A stretch of 64,000 nucleotides of DNA, taken from a virus. The notes beneath the pieces were generated by a model. The model ran no database searches. It saw only the letters and a list, made by a program, of their open reading frames with translations, and was not told the DNA's origin. How positions within the stretch are numbered: position 1 is the first letter of the stretch; every line of letters starts with the position of its first letter. The stretch is taken from positions 16,633 to 80,632 of IMG/VR virus record IMGVR_UViG_3300049811_000333; one strand, 5' to 3'. The translations under genes were made by a program, and so were the position numbers. Below, piece after piece: positions 28,765 through 37,270 of the stretch.

Positions 28765-28872
28765 TGGGTCCCTCCGTATATGGTAACGTATACACAAATT
28801 GCGCGCAGGCGCCAGCCCCGCCCCCGCAGATCGCAAGAAAATAACTCTGGCGTCCTGTCAAGCGTAATTTTG

Positions 28873-28901
28873 TTGCGTGATGCGTATACTTCCTGTATAA
28901 T
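28873..28901 (+). promoter_or_regulatory. Strong rightward late promoter
   Basis: TTGCGT, a 17-base spacer containing GTATAC, and a perfect TATAAT. It stands at the head of the 35-kb rightward structural operon. The -10 ends only 8 bases before the ATG at 28910, so the mRNA would be leaderless or nearly so. Confidence 0.8.
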
Positions 28902-28909
28902 ATCAGGCC

Positions 28910-29365
28910 ATGGCAAAGAATACGGTCAACTGGAAGCACGACTTGAAGGGCACGCGCTCTGACTCCCGGGAGAGTTTCACCCAGGAGCAGGTGGCCGAAG
29001 CCCTCGTGGCGGCTGGGGGTGTGCAGGCGGACGCGGCGCGGATCCTTGGATGCTCGCGCACGACCATCAACGGCTATGTCCGCCGCTACCCCAACCTCCA
29101 GGAACTGATCATCAACGCCCGTGAGGAGACCCTGGACCTCGCGGAGAGCCAACTCCTGAAGAAGGTGAAGGAGGGCAACATGACCGCCATCATCTTCTAC
29201 CTGAAGACCCAGGGTAAGCAGCGCGGTTACGTCGAGAAGGGGGAGGCGCCTCAGAAGCCGGACGAGACCCAGGACTTCTCCACGGCGACGACAGAGGAGC
29301 TTCAGGAGCTTGAACGGGAACTTGCTGGCCTCAATTCCGCCAAGCCTCCGCGCCTCAACTCTTGA
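28910..29365 (+). CDS. Terminase small subunit-like DNA-binding protein
   Basis: 151 aa; recognises phage DNA for packaging. N-terminal helix-turn-helix (FTQEQVAEALVAAGGVQADAARILGCSRTTINGYVRRYP), a central oligomerisation helix (REETLDLAESQLLKKVKEGNMTAIIFYLKTQGKQRGYV), and a C-terminal part likely to touch the large subunit. Overlaps the large-subunit gene by 56 bases. ATG 28910 almost abuts the promoter -10, with only a short AGG upstream. Confidence 0.8.
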   Translation: MAKNTVNWKHDLKGTRSDSRESFTQEQVAEALVAAGGVQADAARILGCSRTTINGYVRRYPNLQELIINAREETLDLAESQLLKKVKEGNMTAIIFYLKTQGKQRGYVEKGEAPQKPDETQDFSTATTEELQELERELAGLNSAKPPRLNS

Positions 29366-30800
29366 GAAGGTCCAGGCTACGCTCGCGAAGCGGAGCCTCA
29401 GAGCCTTCCTGCCTTGGGCATGGAATTGGATTGAGCCTCGGGAGTTCCGGGGCAATTGGCACATCGATGCGATTTGCGACCATCTCGAAGCGGTGAACCG
29501 CGGCGAGATCCGTCGCCTTTTGATCAACGTCCCGCCCCGTCACGCGAAGTCGCTCATCTGTAGCGTCTTCTGGCCCGCCTGGACCTGGATCCAGGACGGC
29601 ATGATGGGGGCTGATGGGTACGCGCTCCCGACCGTGGGTCGGGGCGCGCGCTTCCTCTGCGCCTCGTATTCGGATCGCCTGTCCCTTCGTGACTCTCTGC
29701 GAACCCGGCAGCTGGTGCAGAACTCCATCTACCAGCGCCAGTTCGGCATCAAGCTTTCCCCGGACCAGAAGTCCAAGTCCCGCTTCGACCTCGTCAAGGG
29801 TGGGTACCGCGTTGCCACCTCGACCGGCGGTATGGCCACGGGTGAAGGCGGCGACATCCTGATTGTCGACGACCCGCACAACGTCAAGCAGGCCGAGTCT
29901 CCGACCGTCCGAGAGGAGACCGTGCGCTGGTTCGGTGAGGTTCTCCCGACCCGCTTCAACGACCCCCGGCGCGGTGCCATGGTGGTCGTCATGCAGCGCG
30001 TCCATGAGCGGGACGTGTCCGGGTACATCCTGGCCGAGGAATTGGGGTACACCCACCTCTGTCTCCCCGGAGAATTCGAGCCGCTCCATCCCTACGCCTG
30101 GAAGGATGACCCCCGGAAGGAGCTCGGTGAGCTTCTCTGGCCGTCGCATATCGGCAAGGATGAAATCGAAGAGCTCCGGCGCAGCCTGGGCTCTTACGCC
30201 TATGCCGGACAGGTCCAGCAGCGCCCAGCGCCCCGTGAAGGTGGCATGTTCAAGCGCCACTGGATCCGGCTCTGTGAGCAGCTTCCTCCAAATCGCGTGC
30301 GTGTTCGGGCCTGGGACCTGGCTGGATCTCTGACGGGCTTTGACCCCGACTGGACGGTCGGCGTCTTGATGTCTCGTGACCCGGACGGCTGGATCTACAT
30401 CGAGGACATCCAGCGCTTCCGCGCCACCCCCGGTGAAGTGGAGCGCCAGATCAAGGCGACCGCCGCCCTCGACGGCAAGAAGACCACCGTCATCCTTCCG
30501 CAGGACCCTGGGTCCGCGGGCAAAGCCCAAGCCTCCTATCTGACCCGGGCCCTGATGGGCTACCGGGTCAAAAGCAATCGCGTCTCTGGTGACAAGGAGA
30601 CGCGCGCCGGTCCCTTCGCCTCCCAGTGCGAGCACGGCAACGTCCTGATGCTCCGCGCTCCGTGGAACGAAGAGGTCTACGGCGAGATCTGCACATTCCC
30701 GAACGGACGCCACGACGACATCGTCGACGCGCTGTCCGACGCTTTCAATGAACTCGCGGAAGCCCGCTTCGGCGCTGGCTCCCTACCCATGGTGTGGTAA
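29310..30800 (+). CDS. terL: Terminase large subunit (ATPase and nuclease)
   Basis: 496 aa motor that pumps DNA into the procapsid and cuts it. ATPase part: Walker-A-like VPPRHAKS (residues 74-81) and Walker B ILIVDDPH (Asp187-Asp188). Nuclease part: RAWDLAGS near residue 335 and the final RHDDIVDALSDA. TTG start at 29310 has CAGGAG close upstream. Terminase_6-type layout with a PPRHAKS loop as in many P2-unrelated tailed phages. Its length is normal for the family. Confidence 0.93.
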   Translation: MNGNLLASIPPSLRASTLEKVQATLAKRSLRAFLPWAWNWIEPREFRGNWHIDAICDHLEAVNRGEIRRLLINVPPRHAKSLICSVFWPAWTWIQDGMMGADGYALPTVGRGARFLCASYSDRLSLRDSLRTRQLVQNSIYQRQFGIKLSPDQKSKSRFDLVKGGYRVATSTGGMATGEGGDILIVDDPHNVKQAESPTVREETVRWFGEVLPTRFNDPRRGAMVVVMQRVHERDVSGYILAEELGYTHLCLPGEFEPLHPYAWKDDPRKELGELLWPSHIGKDEIEELRRSLGSYAYAGQVQQRPAPREGGMFKRHWIRLCEQLPPNRVRVRAWDLAGSLTGFDPDWTVGVLMSRDPDGWIYIEDIQRFRATPGEVERQIKATAALDGKKTTVILPQDPGSAGKAQASYLTRALMGYRVKSNRVSGDKETRAGPFASQCEHGNVLMLRAPWNEEVYGEICTFPNGRHDDIVDALSDAFNELAEARFGAGSLPMVW

Positions 30801-32393
30801 ATGGCCATCGACCCCTCAAAAATTGCCTCCGACCTCGGCGCTATGAGCGAGGACTGGCTCCTGCTCCGCTCGATCATGGGCGGGACCCCGGAGATGCGGA
30901 ACCAAGGTGAAACCTACCTCCCCAAGTATGATGGGGAGAGCGACACCACCTACGAAAACCGGAAAAAGCGGTCCGTTCTGACCAATTATTTGGAGGACGC
31001 GGTCCGCAACGCCGTCTCCCTGCCGTTCCGCAAGGACATCCTTGTCGGCGAAAACGTCGATGACGACATCAAGGAGCTCTTCAAGAACATCGACCTCGTG
31101 GGGAATGACATCACCCAGTTCGGCCGCCTCACCATGGACGACGGCGGGTTGATGGGCCTCGCGTTTATCCTGGTCGACTTCTCCAAGAACGAGACGGATG
31201 GAACCCTGAAGGCCGAGGGCGATGCCGCCCTTCGGCCGTATTGGACCCTCATCAAGGCCGATGACGTCCTGGCCTGCTACACAGAGATCGTGGGCGACCG
31301 CGAGAAGGTCTACCACTTCCGTTACAAGGAGACGATCACCCGCATCGACGAGGAATACGTCGAGACGGTGGTCGAGCGCGTCCGCGTCTACAAGCCCGGA
31401 GAGTGGGAAATCTGGGAGAAGGACAAGGGCGAGTGGAAGATGGTCGACTCCGGCCCCATGACCATCACCGAGGAAGTCCCCGTCGTCCCCGTGTTCTGCG
31501 GCAAGCGCCTCAATGGCTTCCGGGTCCGCCCCCTGTTTATCGATTTGGCCTATAAGCAGGTCGAGCACTGGCAGAGTGCTTCTGACCAGCGCAACATCCT
31601 GTCCTTCGCCCGCTTCCCGATGCTGGCTTGCTCCGGCACCGGGACGACCATGCAGGATGCCGAGATCACGGTCGGCCCCTCGCGAGTCCTGACCACCGAG
31701 CAGTCGGACGGCAAGTGGTACTACGTGGAGCCCAAGGGCGATGCCATCGAGGCCGGACGCAAGGACCTCGAAAATCTGAAGGAGGAGATGCGGATCCTTG
31801 GTCTGCAGCCCATCGTCGGGAAGTACCAGAACGTCACCGCCACCTCGCGTGCTCTCGACGAGACACGCGTGTACTCGGCTGTTCAGGTCCTGGCCATGAA
31901 CCTGGAAGACGCGCTCATCCGGGCGACCGACTTCACCGAGCGCTGGCTGGGCCGAGAGCCGACCCCGGACAAGGAAATCCACGTCAACCGCGACTTCAAC
32001 CTGTCGATCCGCGACACCGCGGAAGTCGACAGCCTCATCCGCTCGCGCATCACGGGCGAAATCTCGCGCCGGACCTTCTGGGAAGAGCTCCAGCGCCGCG
32101 GCACCCTGGCCCCGGACTTCGACCCGGACGAGGAGCAGGCCCAGCTGGATTACGAATTCCAGAACGGCCAGATCCCCTTCACTGTGTCGGCAGAGCTTCC
32201 GGGCGTGGAACTGACCCAGTCCGAGAAGAACGCCAACAAGGCGACCGACATCACCAACACCTTCGGCGAGATCAACAACGCCCGCAACAAGGCAGCCAAG
32301 AAGGGCCGGACCAATATCCGGTCCAACGAGCCTGCCAGCGCGTCGAAGGACAGTTCTTCGCTCCTCGACCTCAAGATGAGGCAGTCGCAGTAG
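30801..32393 (+). CDS. Portal protein (DUF4055 family)
   Basis: 530 aa; forms the dodecameric ring through which DNA enters and leaves the head. Typical DUF4055 features: YENRKKRSVLTNYLEDAVRNAVSLPFRK, a QSASDQRNILSFARFPMLACSG region, and the late helix VLAMNLEDALIRATDFTERWLG. Starts on the base after the terminase stop. C-terminal tail is low-complexity and polar, as usual for portals. Confidence 0.88.
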   Translation: MAIDPSKIASDLGAMSEDWLLLRSIMGGTPEMRNQGETYLPKYDGESDTTYENRKKRSVLTNYLEDAVRNAVSLPFRKDILVGENVDDDIKELFKNIDLVGNDITQFGRLTMDDGGLMGLAFILVDFSKNETDGTLKAEGDAALRPYWTLIKADDVLACYTEIVGDREKVYHFRYKETITRIDEEYVETVVERVRVYKPGEWEIWEKDKGEWKMVDSGPMTITEEVPVVPVFCGKRLNGFRVRPLFIDLAYKQVEHWQSASDQRNILSFARFPMLACSGTGTTMQDAEITVGPSRVLTTEQSDGKWYYVEPKGDAIEAGRKDLENLKEEMRILGLQPIVGKYQNVTATSRALDETRVYSAVQVLAMNLEDALIRATDFTERWLGREPTPDKEIHVNRDFNLSIRDTAEVDSLIRSRITGEISRRTFWEELQRRGTLAPDFDPDEEQAQLDYEFQNGQIPFTVSAELPGVELTQSEKNANKATDITNTFGEINNARNKAAKKGRTNIRSNEPASASKDSSSLLDLKMRQSQ

Positions 32394-32425
32394 TGGCCGA
32401 ATACTGGCGTGCGCAATAAAATTAC

Positions 32426-32454
32426 TTGACTCAGGGAGTCATTTGATATATTAT
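32426..32454 (+). promoter_or_regulatory. Sigma70-like promoter
   Basis: TTGACT, a 17-base spacer, TATTAT, inside a 230-base gap after the portal gene. The spacer begins with a small palindrome (TGACT-CAGGG-AGTCA). It would drive the tRNA-Trp-like gene and the accessory virion cassette. Confidence 0.65.
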
Positions 32455-32502
32455 TACCAGACTGGCACAAGTGTAGCCAAGTCTTGGCGCCAGCATTACT
32501 GC

Positions 32503-32577
32503 ATCGGCGTGGTGTAACTGGCAGCATTGGGGTCTCCAAAACCCCAGGTCCAGGATCGTTGCCTGGCGCCCTTGCCA
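32503..32577 (+). tRNA. tRNA-Trp-like gene (anticodon CCA)
   Basis: The anticodon arm is canonical: GGGGT-CTCCAAA-ACCCC with anticodon CCA. D-arm and a 5-bp T-stem (CCAGG/CCTGG) are present and CCA is encoded after a G discriminator. Deviations: two mismatches in the acceptor stem (positions 2-71 and 3-70) and an ATCGTTG T-loop instead of TTCGANT. It may be a degraded or specialised tRNA. Confidence 0.65.
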
Positions 32578-32625
32578 TCTTGGCCCAGCGAGGGGCGTTG
32601 TCCCCTCCAGCGCCTCTCGCACCCC

Positions 32626-32805
32626 ATGACAGATCCCTTCTACCGGACCGTCGACCTCGACGGCTGGTCCCTGACGATTTCGAGCTCGGACACCGTGGAC
32701 CTCGTCCTCGACGGTGGGCCGATGCCTTTCAGTTTTTGCCTGAACGCCGACCAAGCTGAAGAGCTCCTGGTGGCCTTGCAGGCGGCCTTGGAGAAAATTC
32801 TATGA
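32626..32805 (+). CDS. Small hypothetical protein, 59 aa
   Basis: Beta-rich acidic protein (RTVDLDGWSLTISSSDTVDLVLDGG) ending in a helix (NADQAEELLVALQAALEKIL). No strong ribosome site; start ATG 32626 is the first plausible. Its stop overlaps the next start. Function unknown. Confidence 0.6.
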   Translation: MTDPFYRTVDLDGWSLTISSSDTVDLVLDGGPMPFSFCLNADQAEELLVALQAALEKIL

Positions 32806-33188
32806 CAGCGTTTACCAACTACGCTGAGAACCTGGTCATGACCTGGCTGTTCACGGCTTCTGCCGCGACCCGCCCCACGGCCTGGTATGTGGCCCTGCAC
32901 ACCGCGGACCCGACTGAAGTCGGCAACGTCGGCGAGTTGACCGGCAACGGCTATGCCCGCCAGTCCGCGACCTGGACCATTGCTTCGAACGAAGCCTCGA
33001 ACACCGGCACCCTGACCTTCGGCCCCAACACCACGACGAACTGGGGCTCCGTGTCCCACGTCTCGGTGTGGGACGCTGTTTCGGCTGGCAACTGTCTCGC
33101 CAAGGGCGCGCTGTCGTCCTCGGTCACGATCAACGTCGGCGATAGTCTCACAATCGCTGCTGGGGCTCTCGACATCACCCTCGACTAA
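32802..33188 (+). CDS. Gp80-like virion protein
   Basis: 128 aa; the layout TAFTNYAENLVMTWLFTASAATRPTAWYVALHTADPTEVG and the following TGNGYARQSATW..GTLTFGPNTTTNWGSVSHVSVWDA matches a widespread tail-associated family that I know as mycobacteriophage Gp80-like. It probably decorates tail or fibre. Good family recognition, function not defined. Confidence 0.8.
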   Translation: MTAFTNYAENLVMTWLFTASAATRPTAWYVALHTADPTEVGNVGELTGNGYARQSATWTIASNEASNTGTLTFGPNTTTNWGSVSHVSVWDAVSAGNCLAKGALSSSVTINVGDSLTIAAGALDITLD

Positions 33189-33221
33189 AATTCATTGCGT
33201 CTCATAACTGACGAGTGCCTG

Positions 33222-33230
33222 TGGTATAAT
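33222..33230 (+). promoter_or_regulatory. Extended -10 promoter candidate
   Basis: TGGTATAAT (extended -10 with perfect TATAAT) in the 52-base gap before ATG 33241. No good -35. The ribosome site AGGAGGGAGG begins on the next base, so any transcript would be very short-leadered. Confidence 0.4.
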
Positions 33231-33240
33231 AGGAGGGAGG

Positions 33241-33693
33241 ATGACCCCATTCGAGTTCATCTTCGGACCCTCGCAAACGCAGCAACGTCTTGAAGACGCG
33301 CACACGAAACTGGACGCGCTGATCGAGCGCCTCACTCTCTTGGAGAACTCTATGTCTTATGCTTTGGAAGTGCTCACCGCCAAGGTGCGTGAGCAGGGCG
33401 ACGTCGTGTCGTCCGCCGTGGCCCTCATCAAGGGTCTGAAGGAACAGCTGGCCTCGGCCGTCGCCCAGGCCGCCAACTCGGGCGCCGATGTGGCCGCTCT
33501 CGAAAAGCTCACGGCTGAGCTCGACACGTATGGCGACAGCCTCGCTGAAGCCGTAGCTGCGAATACGGTGGCTGAAGCCCCGGCCGCTCCGGAAGCCCCG
33601 GTTGAAGCTCCGGCCGAGCCTGTCGCTGAGGCTCCTGTGGAAGCCCCTGTTGAGGCCCCCGTCGAGGCTCCGGCTGAAGAGCCCCAGGCCTAA
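33241..33693 (+). CDS. Coiled-coil protein with Pro-Val-Glu-Ala repeats
   Basis: 150 aa. Residues 12-38 and 60-110 are helical (AHTKLDALIERLTLLENSM..); the last 45 are a low-complexity Ala/Pro/Glu/Val tail with tandem PVEAP units. Such tails form extended spacers on virion proteins. AGGAGGGAGG precedes ATG 33241; an in-frame ATG at 33352 also has a ribosome site, so a shorter form is possible. Confidence 0.7.
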   Translation: MTPFEFIFGPSQTQQRLEDAHTKLDALIERLTLLENSMSYALEVLTAKVREQGDVVSSAVALIKGLKEQLASAVAQAANSGADVAALEKLTAELDTYGDSLAEAVAANTVAEAPAAPEAPVEAPAEPVAEAPVEAPVEAPVEAPAEEPQA

Positions 33694-33832
33694 TGAGATA
33701 AACCTAGGGTCGGCCTCTGCTTGCATGCTCCCTGGGTCAGTCATGTGCCGGGCGCGGGGAAACCCGCCCCGGCTGCATCCCTATGCCGTCGATCCGGCGA
33801 CGGTGTTGGCATGCATTTCACAGAGGTGATCA

Positions 33833-34300
33833 ATGGCTTTCCCATCTTCTTCTGGGACCAAGCAGGAAAACCTTGCGTCAGCCTGGAGCATTGCTCGCAA
33901 TGCCGCGGGCGGCATCAAGCAGCGCGCCGAGAGCCTGAAGACGTCTAGCGCTGCCGGGCCGATCCCGGCCGCGTCGGTTCTCGACCTCCTGACCTACCTG
34001 GCTGATCAGAAGCTCGTGCTGTCTCGCGTTGCCGGGCTGACTGGCATTGCGGCCTACGCCCAGGAACAGGTCGGTGACCCGGCCCTCAACGTCGCCACCG
34101 AGTACAGCAACATGATTGCTGCGGTTGACGCCGTGAGGGATTGGGTGCTCGCCAACTTCCCGAAGGACGGCAGTGGCTACCTTCTCGTCACCCAGTTTGC
34201 TGGCGACAATTCCGGACGCACGGTCAGCCGCCAGTTCTCTTCTGCTGAGACAGCCGGGTTGAGGACGGTCTTGGATGCCTTGATCGCCACCATTGATTAG
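33833..34300 (+). CDS. Hypothetical virion protein, 155 aa
   Basis: ATG 33833 after AGAGGTGATCA. Helical N-terminal region (LASAWSIARNAAGGIKQRAESLKTSS) then a beta-rich end. Belongs to the cassette of accessory structural genes. Family not recognised. The 33694-33832 gap holds a GCGGGGAAACCCGC hairpin and no gene. Confidence 0.7.
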   Translation: MAFPSSSGTKQENLASAWSIARNAAGGIKQRAESLKTSSAAGPIPAASVLDLLTYLADQKLVLSRVAGLTGIAAYAQEQVGDPALNVATEYSNMIAAVDAVRDWVLANFPKDGSGYLLVTQFAGDNSGRTVSRQFSSAETAGLRTVLDALIATID

Positions 34301-34308
34301 GAGCTGAT

Positions 34309-35499
34309 ATGGCTCTCGCGCTGACGGCTAAGCTGCAGGAGCGAGCAGGCACAGGCTCGACAGCTTACGGAACTGGCTCCTACACTACGGCCTCCTTTAC
34401 GCCCGCCAACAATTCGCTGTTGGTCGTTGCGGTGATGGTGGAAGAAGACAACTTCCAAACGCCCACAATCGCCGACAACATTACGATTTCCGGCGGTGGC
34501 CTGACGTGGACCAGTCGTGTTCAGGCACAGGGGGCTGTGTCGGGAACGTGGGCGGCTGGCCTTCGCGTATTTACGGCCCATGTGACAGTCGGCGCCAGCA
34601 TGACCGTCACGGTCGACTGCGGCGGGCTTTCGGCCTGGAGCTACGAAGTCCAGATCTTTGAATTTACGGGTCACAATCCTGGAAGCCCGGTTGGTGGAAC
34701 GGCCTCGTTTTACTCTGGAACAGGGGGCAACTCCGGCGCTGAGACCCTGACGCTTTCGTCGGCTCCGGTGTCTGCAAGCTACGTGCTGGGCTTCGCCTAC
34801 AATGACGTGACGTCGGACAGTGGAGTAACAACCGGAACAGGTTGGACGCAGCAATACCGCAGCTATGAGCAGTATTACACGGCGCACTCGCAGTCGCGGA
34901 CCGGGTCGACCTCAGAAAGCGTCACTTGGAATGACCTCACGTCCGGGTATCTATCTGCGGCCGTCGCGCTGGAGATCAAGGCCGAGCCGACATATTTCGG
35001 TGGGACACCTGGCACCCAAGCCAACAATGATAGCGGCTATACCGCGTGGGGGACCTACACCTGTCCTGGCTCTGGATCGCAAGCGGTGACCGTGTGCGGG
35101 GCCTATGGCCACGCGATCAGCACCACCCCCGTCAACCTTCGCATCGCCATTTATGACTCGGCCGGGACCACGCTGATCGCGCAAAGCGCAGCCTTTACGG
35201 GTGTGCATAACGGCGGCGTGAACATCTGGCAATACGCCCCGATTTCAGCCACCCTGACGGGCGGCGCCAGCTATAAGCTTGCTCTGTCCATAGGCTCCGC
35301 TGGTTGGTCTTGTGAGGCCATGACGTCCTCGATCACGGATGGCAACTACGAGCCGGTTGACTACACGTCAGGCGGCTTCCCGGCGTCCCTGCCGACACCA
35401 GACAACCAATACTATATGTACCCGCTGCGGATCGGCGTTGATGCGGCAGATGCAAATACGACAACACGCAAGCTGATGGTCCTCCTTGGAGTTGGATGA
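34309..35499 (+). CDS. Beta-rich structural protein, 396 aa
   Basis: Ser/Thr/Gly-rich beta protein; ARLQERAGTGSTAYGTGSYTTASFTPANNSLLVVAVMVEEDN is the kind of N-terminal domain found in phage surface proteins. Two halves (1-220 and 230-396) look like separate beta-sandwich domains. Composition and position suggest a head or tail decoration or fibre component. No catalytic motif. Confidence 0.7.
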   Translation: MALALTAKLQERAGTGSTAYGTGSYTTASFTPANNSLLVVAVMVEEDNFQTPTIADNITISGGGLTWTSRVQAQGAVSGTWAAGLRVFTAHVTVGASMTVTVDCGGLSAWSYEVQIFEFTGHNPGSPVGGTASFYSGTGGNSGAETLTLSSAPVSASYVLGFAYNDVTSDSGVTTGTGWTQQYRSYEQYYTAHSQSRTGSTSESVTWNDLTSGYLSAAVALEIKAEPTYFGGTPGTQANNDSGYTAWGTYTCPGSGSQAVTVCGAYGHAISTTPVNLRIAIYDSAGTTLIAQSAAFTGVHNGGVNIWQYAPISATLTGGASYKLALSIGSAGWSCEAMTSSITDGNYEPVDYTSGGFPASLPTPDNQYYMYPLRIGVDAADANTTTRKLMVLLGVG

Positions 35500-35957
35500 T
35501 GGCCGATAACTTTGTGACAAACGCAGGGTCCGGCGGCTCCACCTTCGCATCGGACGACGTGGGGAGTGTCCACTACCCACGACTCAAGGCCGTGCCCGGC
35601 ATCGACGGGCAGGCCGGGGATAATGGCCTATCTATCTTCCGGTCCCTCGACCTTGATGAGACGGAAGAGGAAATCAAGGGCTCTGCCGGTGCGGTCTACG
35701 GTTGGTACATCACCAACCTCGCCAGCGCGAAGCGCTACATCAAGTTCTACAACGCCACAGCCGCCAACGTCACGGTTGGCACCACGACTCCGGTCATGAC
35801 GCTGTGCCTGGATGCTGGCCAGTCGGCCAACGTCTTCATGCCGTTTGGCATATACTTCTCCACAGCCATCTCGGTCGCCGCTACTACGGGCCTGGCCGAC
35901 AACGATACCGGAGCCCCAGCCGCAAACGAGGTCGTCGTCAACGTCTTCTACGTCTGA
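35496..35957 (+). CDS. Hypothetical virion protein, 153 aa
   Basis: Beta-rich protein with VYGWYITNLASAKRYIKFYNATAANVTVGTTTPVMTLCLDAG..FGIYFSTAISVAATTGLADNDTGAP. This pattern is common in phage head-decoration or fibre-associated proteins. Overlaps the preceding stop by 4 bases. Confidence 0.7.
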   Translation: MMADNFVTNAGSGGSTFASDDVGSVHYPRLKAVPGIDGQAGDNGLSIFRSLDLDETEEEIKGSAGAVYGWYITNLASAKRYIKFYNATAANVTVGTTTPVMTLCLDAGQSANVFMPFGIYFSTAISVAATTGLADNDTGAPAANEVVVNVFYV

Positions 35958-35965
35958 GGTGCTCC

Positions 35966-36034
35966 ATGAAAATGTTGAGACGTCTCCGCCGTTGGTTCTG
36001 GAGAAGCTCCCTGCGCCGCAAGCGCGCCCCGTAA
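35966..36034 (+). CDS. Arg/Trp-rich cationic micropeptide, 22 aa
   Basis: ATG 35966 after TGAGGTGCTCC. Starts MKMLRRLRRWFWRSS and ends LRRKRAP: 8 Arg, 2 Lys, 2 Trp and no acidic residue. It looks like a cationic amphipathic helix of the antimicrobial-peptide type. Inserted exactly between two structural genes with normal spacing, so it may really be translated. Function unknown; possibly nucleic-acid or membrane binding. Confidence 0.55.
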   Translation: MKMLRRLRRWFWRSSLRRKRAP

Positions 36035-36043
36035 AGGTGATCG

Positions 36044-36535
36044 ATGCCGACAGCCACTCCCAACTACGGAACTCCCGTAGCTCTGACGATGACGCTGGCC
36101 TCTTTGGCCTCTGACACGAACCTGGTGGCTGGCCGCGAAAGCACGGCCGTCAACAATGGCTCTGCCGGGGCCGACGCTATCGACGCGTTGGTCGGCGGGA
36201 AGATCACCACAGGCACGTCTCCGACCGCGGACCGTCAGATCGAGGTCTGGGCCTATGGGTCCTACGATGCCACGTCCTATTGCGGTGGCGCGTCCGGAAC
36301 GGACGCCAACCTGACGCCTCAGGCCAAGAGCCTGATGCGTCTTCTGACCGTGATCCCGACGTCGGCAACCTCGAACCAGGCCTACACCTTCGGGCCGTTT
36401 TCGATTGCCCAGGCGTTCGGTGGCGTGGTCCCGGAAAAGTGGGGCATCTACGTCGTGCAGAATACTGGCGTGGCGCTTCACGCCACGGGCGGCAACCACG
36501 AGATCAAGTACACCCCCGTCAAGTTTGAGAGCTAG
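36044..36535 (+). CDS. Virion-associated beta protein, 163 aa
   Basis: TPVALTMTLASLASDTNLVAGRESTAVNNGSAGADAIDALVGGKITTG, then WAYGSYDATSY..PEKWGIYVVQNTGVALHATGGNHEIKYTPV. The order of strands is that of small phage decoration or fibre-associated proteins. No catalytic motif. Part of the accessory cassette. Confidence 0.7.
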   Translation: MPTATPNYGTPVALTMTLASLASDTNLVAGRESTAVNNGSAGADAIDALVGGKITTGTSPTADRQIEVWAYGSYDATSYCGGASGTDANLTPQAKSLMRLLTVIPTSATSNQAYTFGPFSIAQAFGGVVPEKWGIYVVQNTGVALHATGGNHEIKYTPVKFES

Positions 36536-36537
36536 CC

Positions 36538-37269
36538 ATGGGCATCTGGACTGGCCCGCCTGCGGGTGCAGGATATGGGGCCTGGAGGCTCGATGGCGCC
36601 CCGTTCCTGACCTTCCCGACCCCGGTTGTGTTCGGTGGCTGGTTCAGGGTGATGGCGACCACCGCTGGTTACGAGTGGCATTTGTCCGGCAAGTGCGGCA
36701 CCAACGCCTACTTCAACATCAACCTTAACCCGCAGAGCTCGTTGTACTGGGAAGTCTTTAACGGCTCTACCATCGATGCGTTGCATTTTCGCGGGTCTAA
36801 CCTCGCCCTCACTCTTGGCCAGTGGTATTTTTCGCTCTGCCGCTGGAACCCGCCGACCGGCGTTCGGCAGCAGACCATCTCAGAGGCAGGGGTCATCACG
36901 CAGGGGGTCGGGTCAACAGCCCAGGGCACCCTAACCGCCATGACCTACATGCAGTTGGGGACGGACAGCAGCGCAACGGGGCGTCTGAATATTGCGGAGT
37001 TCTTCGCTCTCGACCCGGATCCTTTCGGGGCCGATGCGTATATCTCGAACGCGCTCCTGCGGCAGATCGCCTTCAATGGACCGTTCTCAATCCCGCACGT
37101 CGCGCGCTCGGTGAGGCTCTACGTTCCGTTCCGGGACGGAACCCCAAATGGGTTGATCCTCCCGAGAACCACGAGGGCCCTGGCGATGAACTCCAGGCCT
37201 CCCGTCAGCCCGCACCCGCCCGTCAACTGGGTTTCGCCCCGGGAGTATCCAAACCTAGGGATCGTGTGA
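36538..37269 (+). CDS. LamG/concanavalin-like virion protein, 243 aa
   Basis: Trp- and Gly-rich jelly-roll pattern: FGGWFRVMATTAGYEWHLSGKCG..YFNINLNP..LGQWYFSLCRWNPPTGVRQQTISEAG, with a later GRLNIAEFFALDPDPFGADAYISNALLRQIA, fits a LamG-type carbohydrate-binding sandwich of tail fibres and receptor-binding proteins. May bind a host glycan. No enzymatic motif. Confidence 0.65.
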   Translation: MGIWTGPPAGAGYGAWRLDGAPFLTFPTPVVFGGWFRVMATTAGYEWHLSGKCGTNAYFNINLNPQSSLYWEVFNGSTIDALHFRGSNLALTLGQWYFSLCRWNPPTGVRQQTISEAGVITQGVGSTAQGTLTAMTYMQLGTDSSATGRLNIAEFFALDPDPFGADAYISNALLRQIAFNGPFSIPHVARSVRLYVPFRDGTPNGLILPRTTRALAMNSRPPVSPHPPVNWVSPREYPNLGIV

Positions 37270-37270
37270 C

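Noticed and set aside
28835-28860. TTGACA on the minus strand upstream of the 28764 gene
   Set aside because: No acceptable -10 at 16-18 bases; TCTTGC is the best match.
29355-30713. Long leftward open frame antisense to terminase
   Set aside because: Typical GC-rich shadow of a strong coding frame; no ribosome site, and composition unlike phage proteins.
33721-33948. Open frame starting MHAPWVSHVPG
   Set aside because: No ribosome site, overlaps the real gene at 33833 and reads as random sequence.
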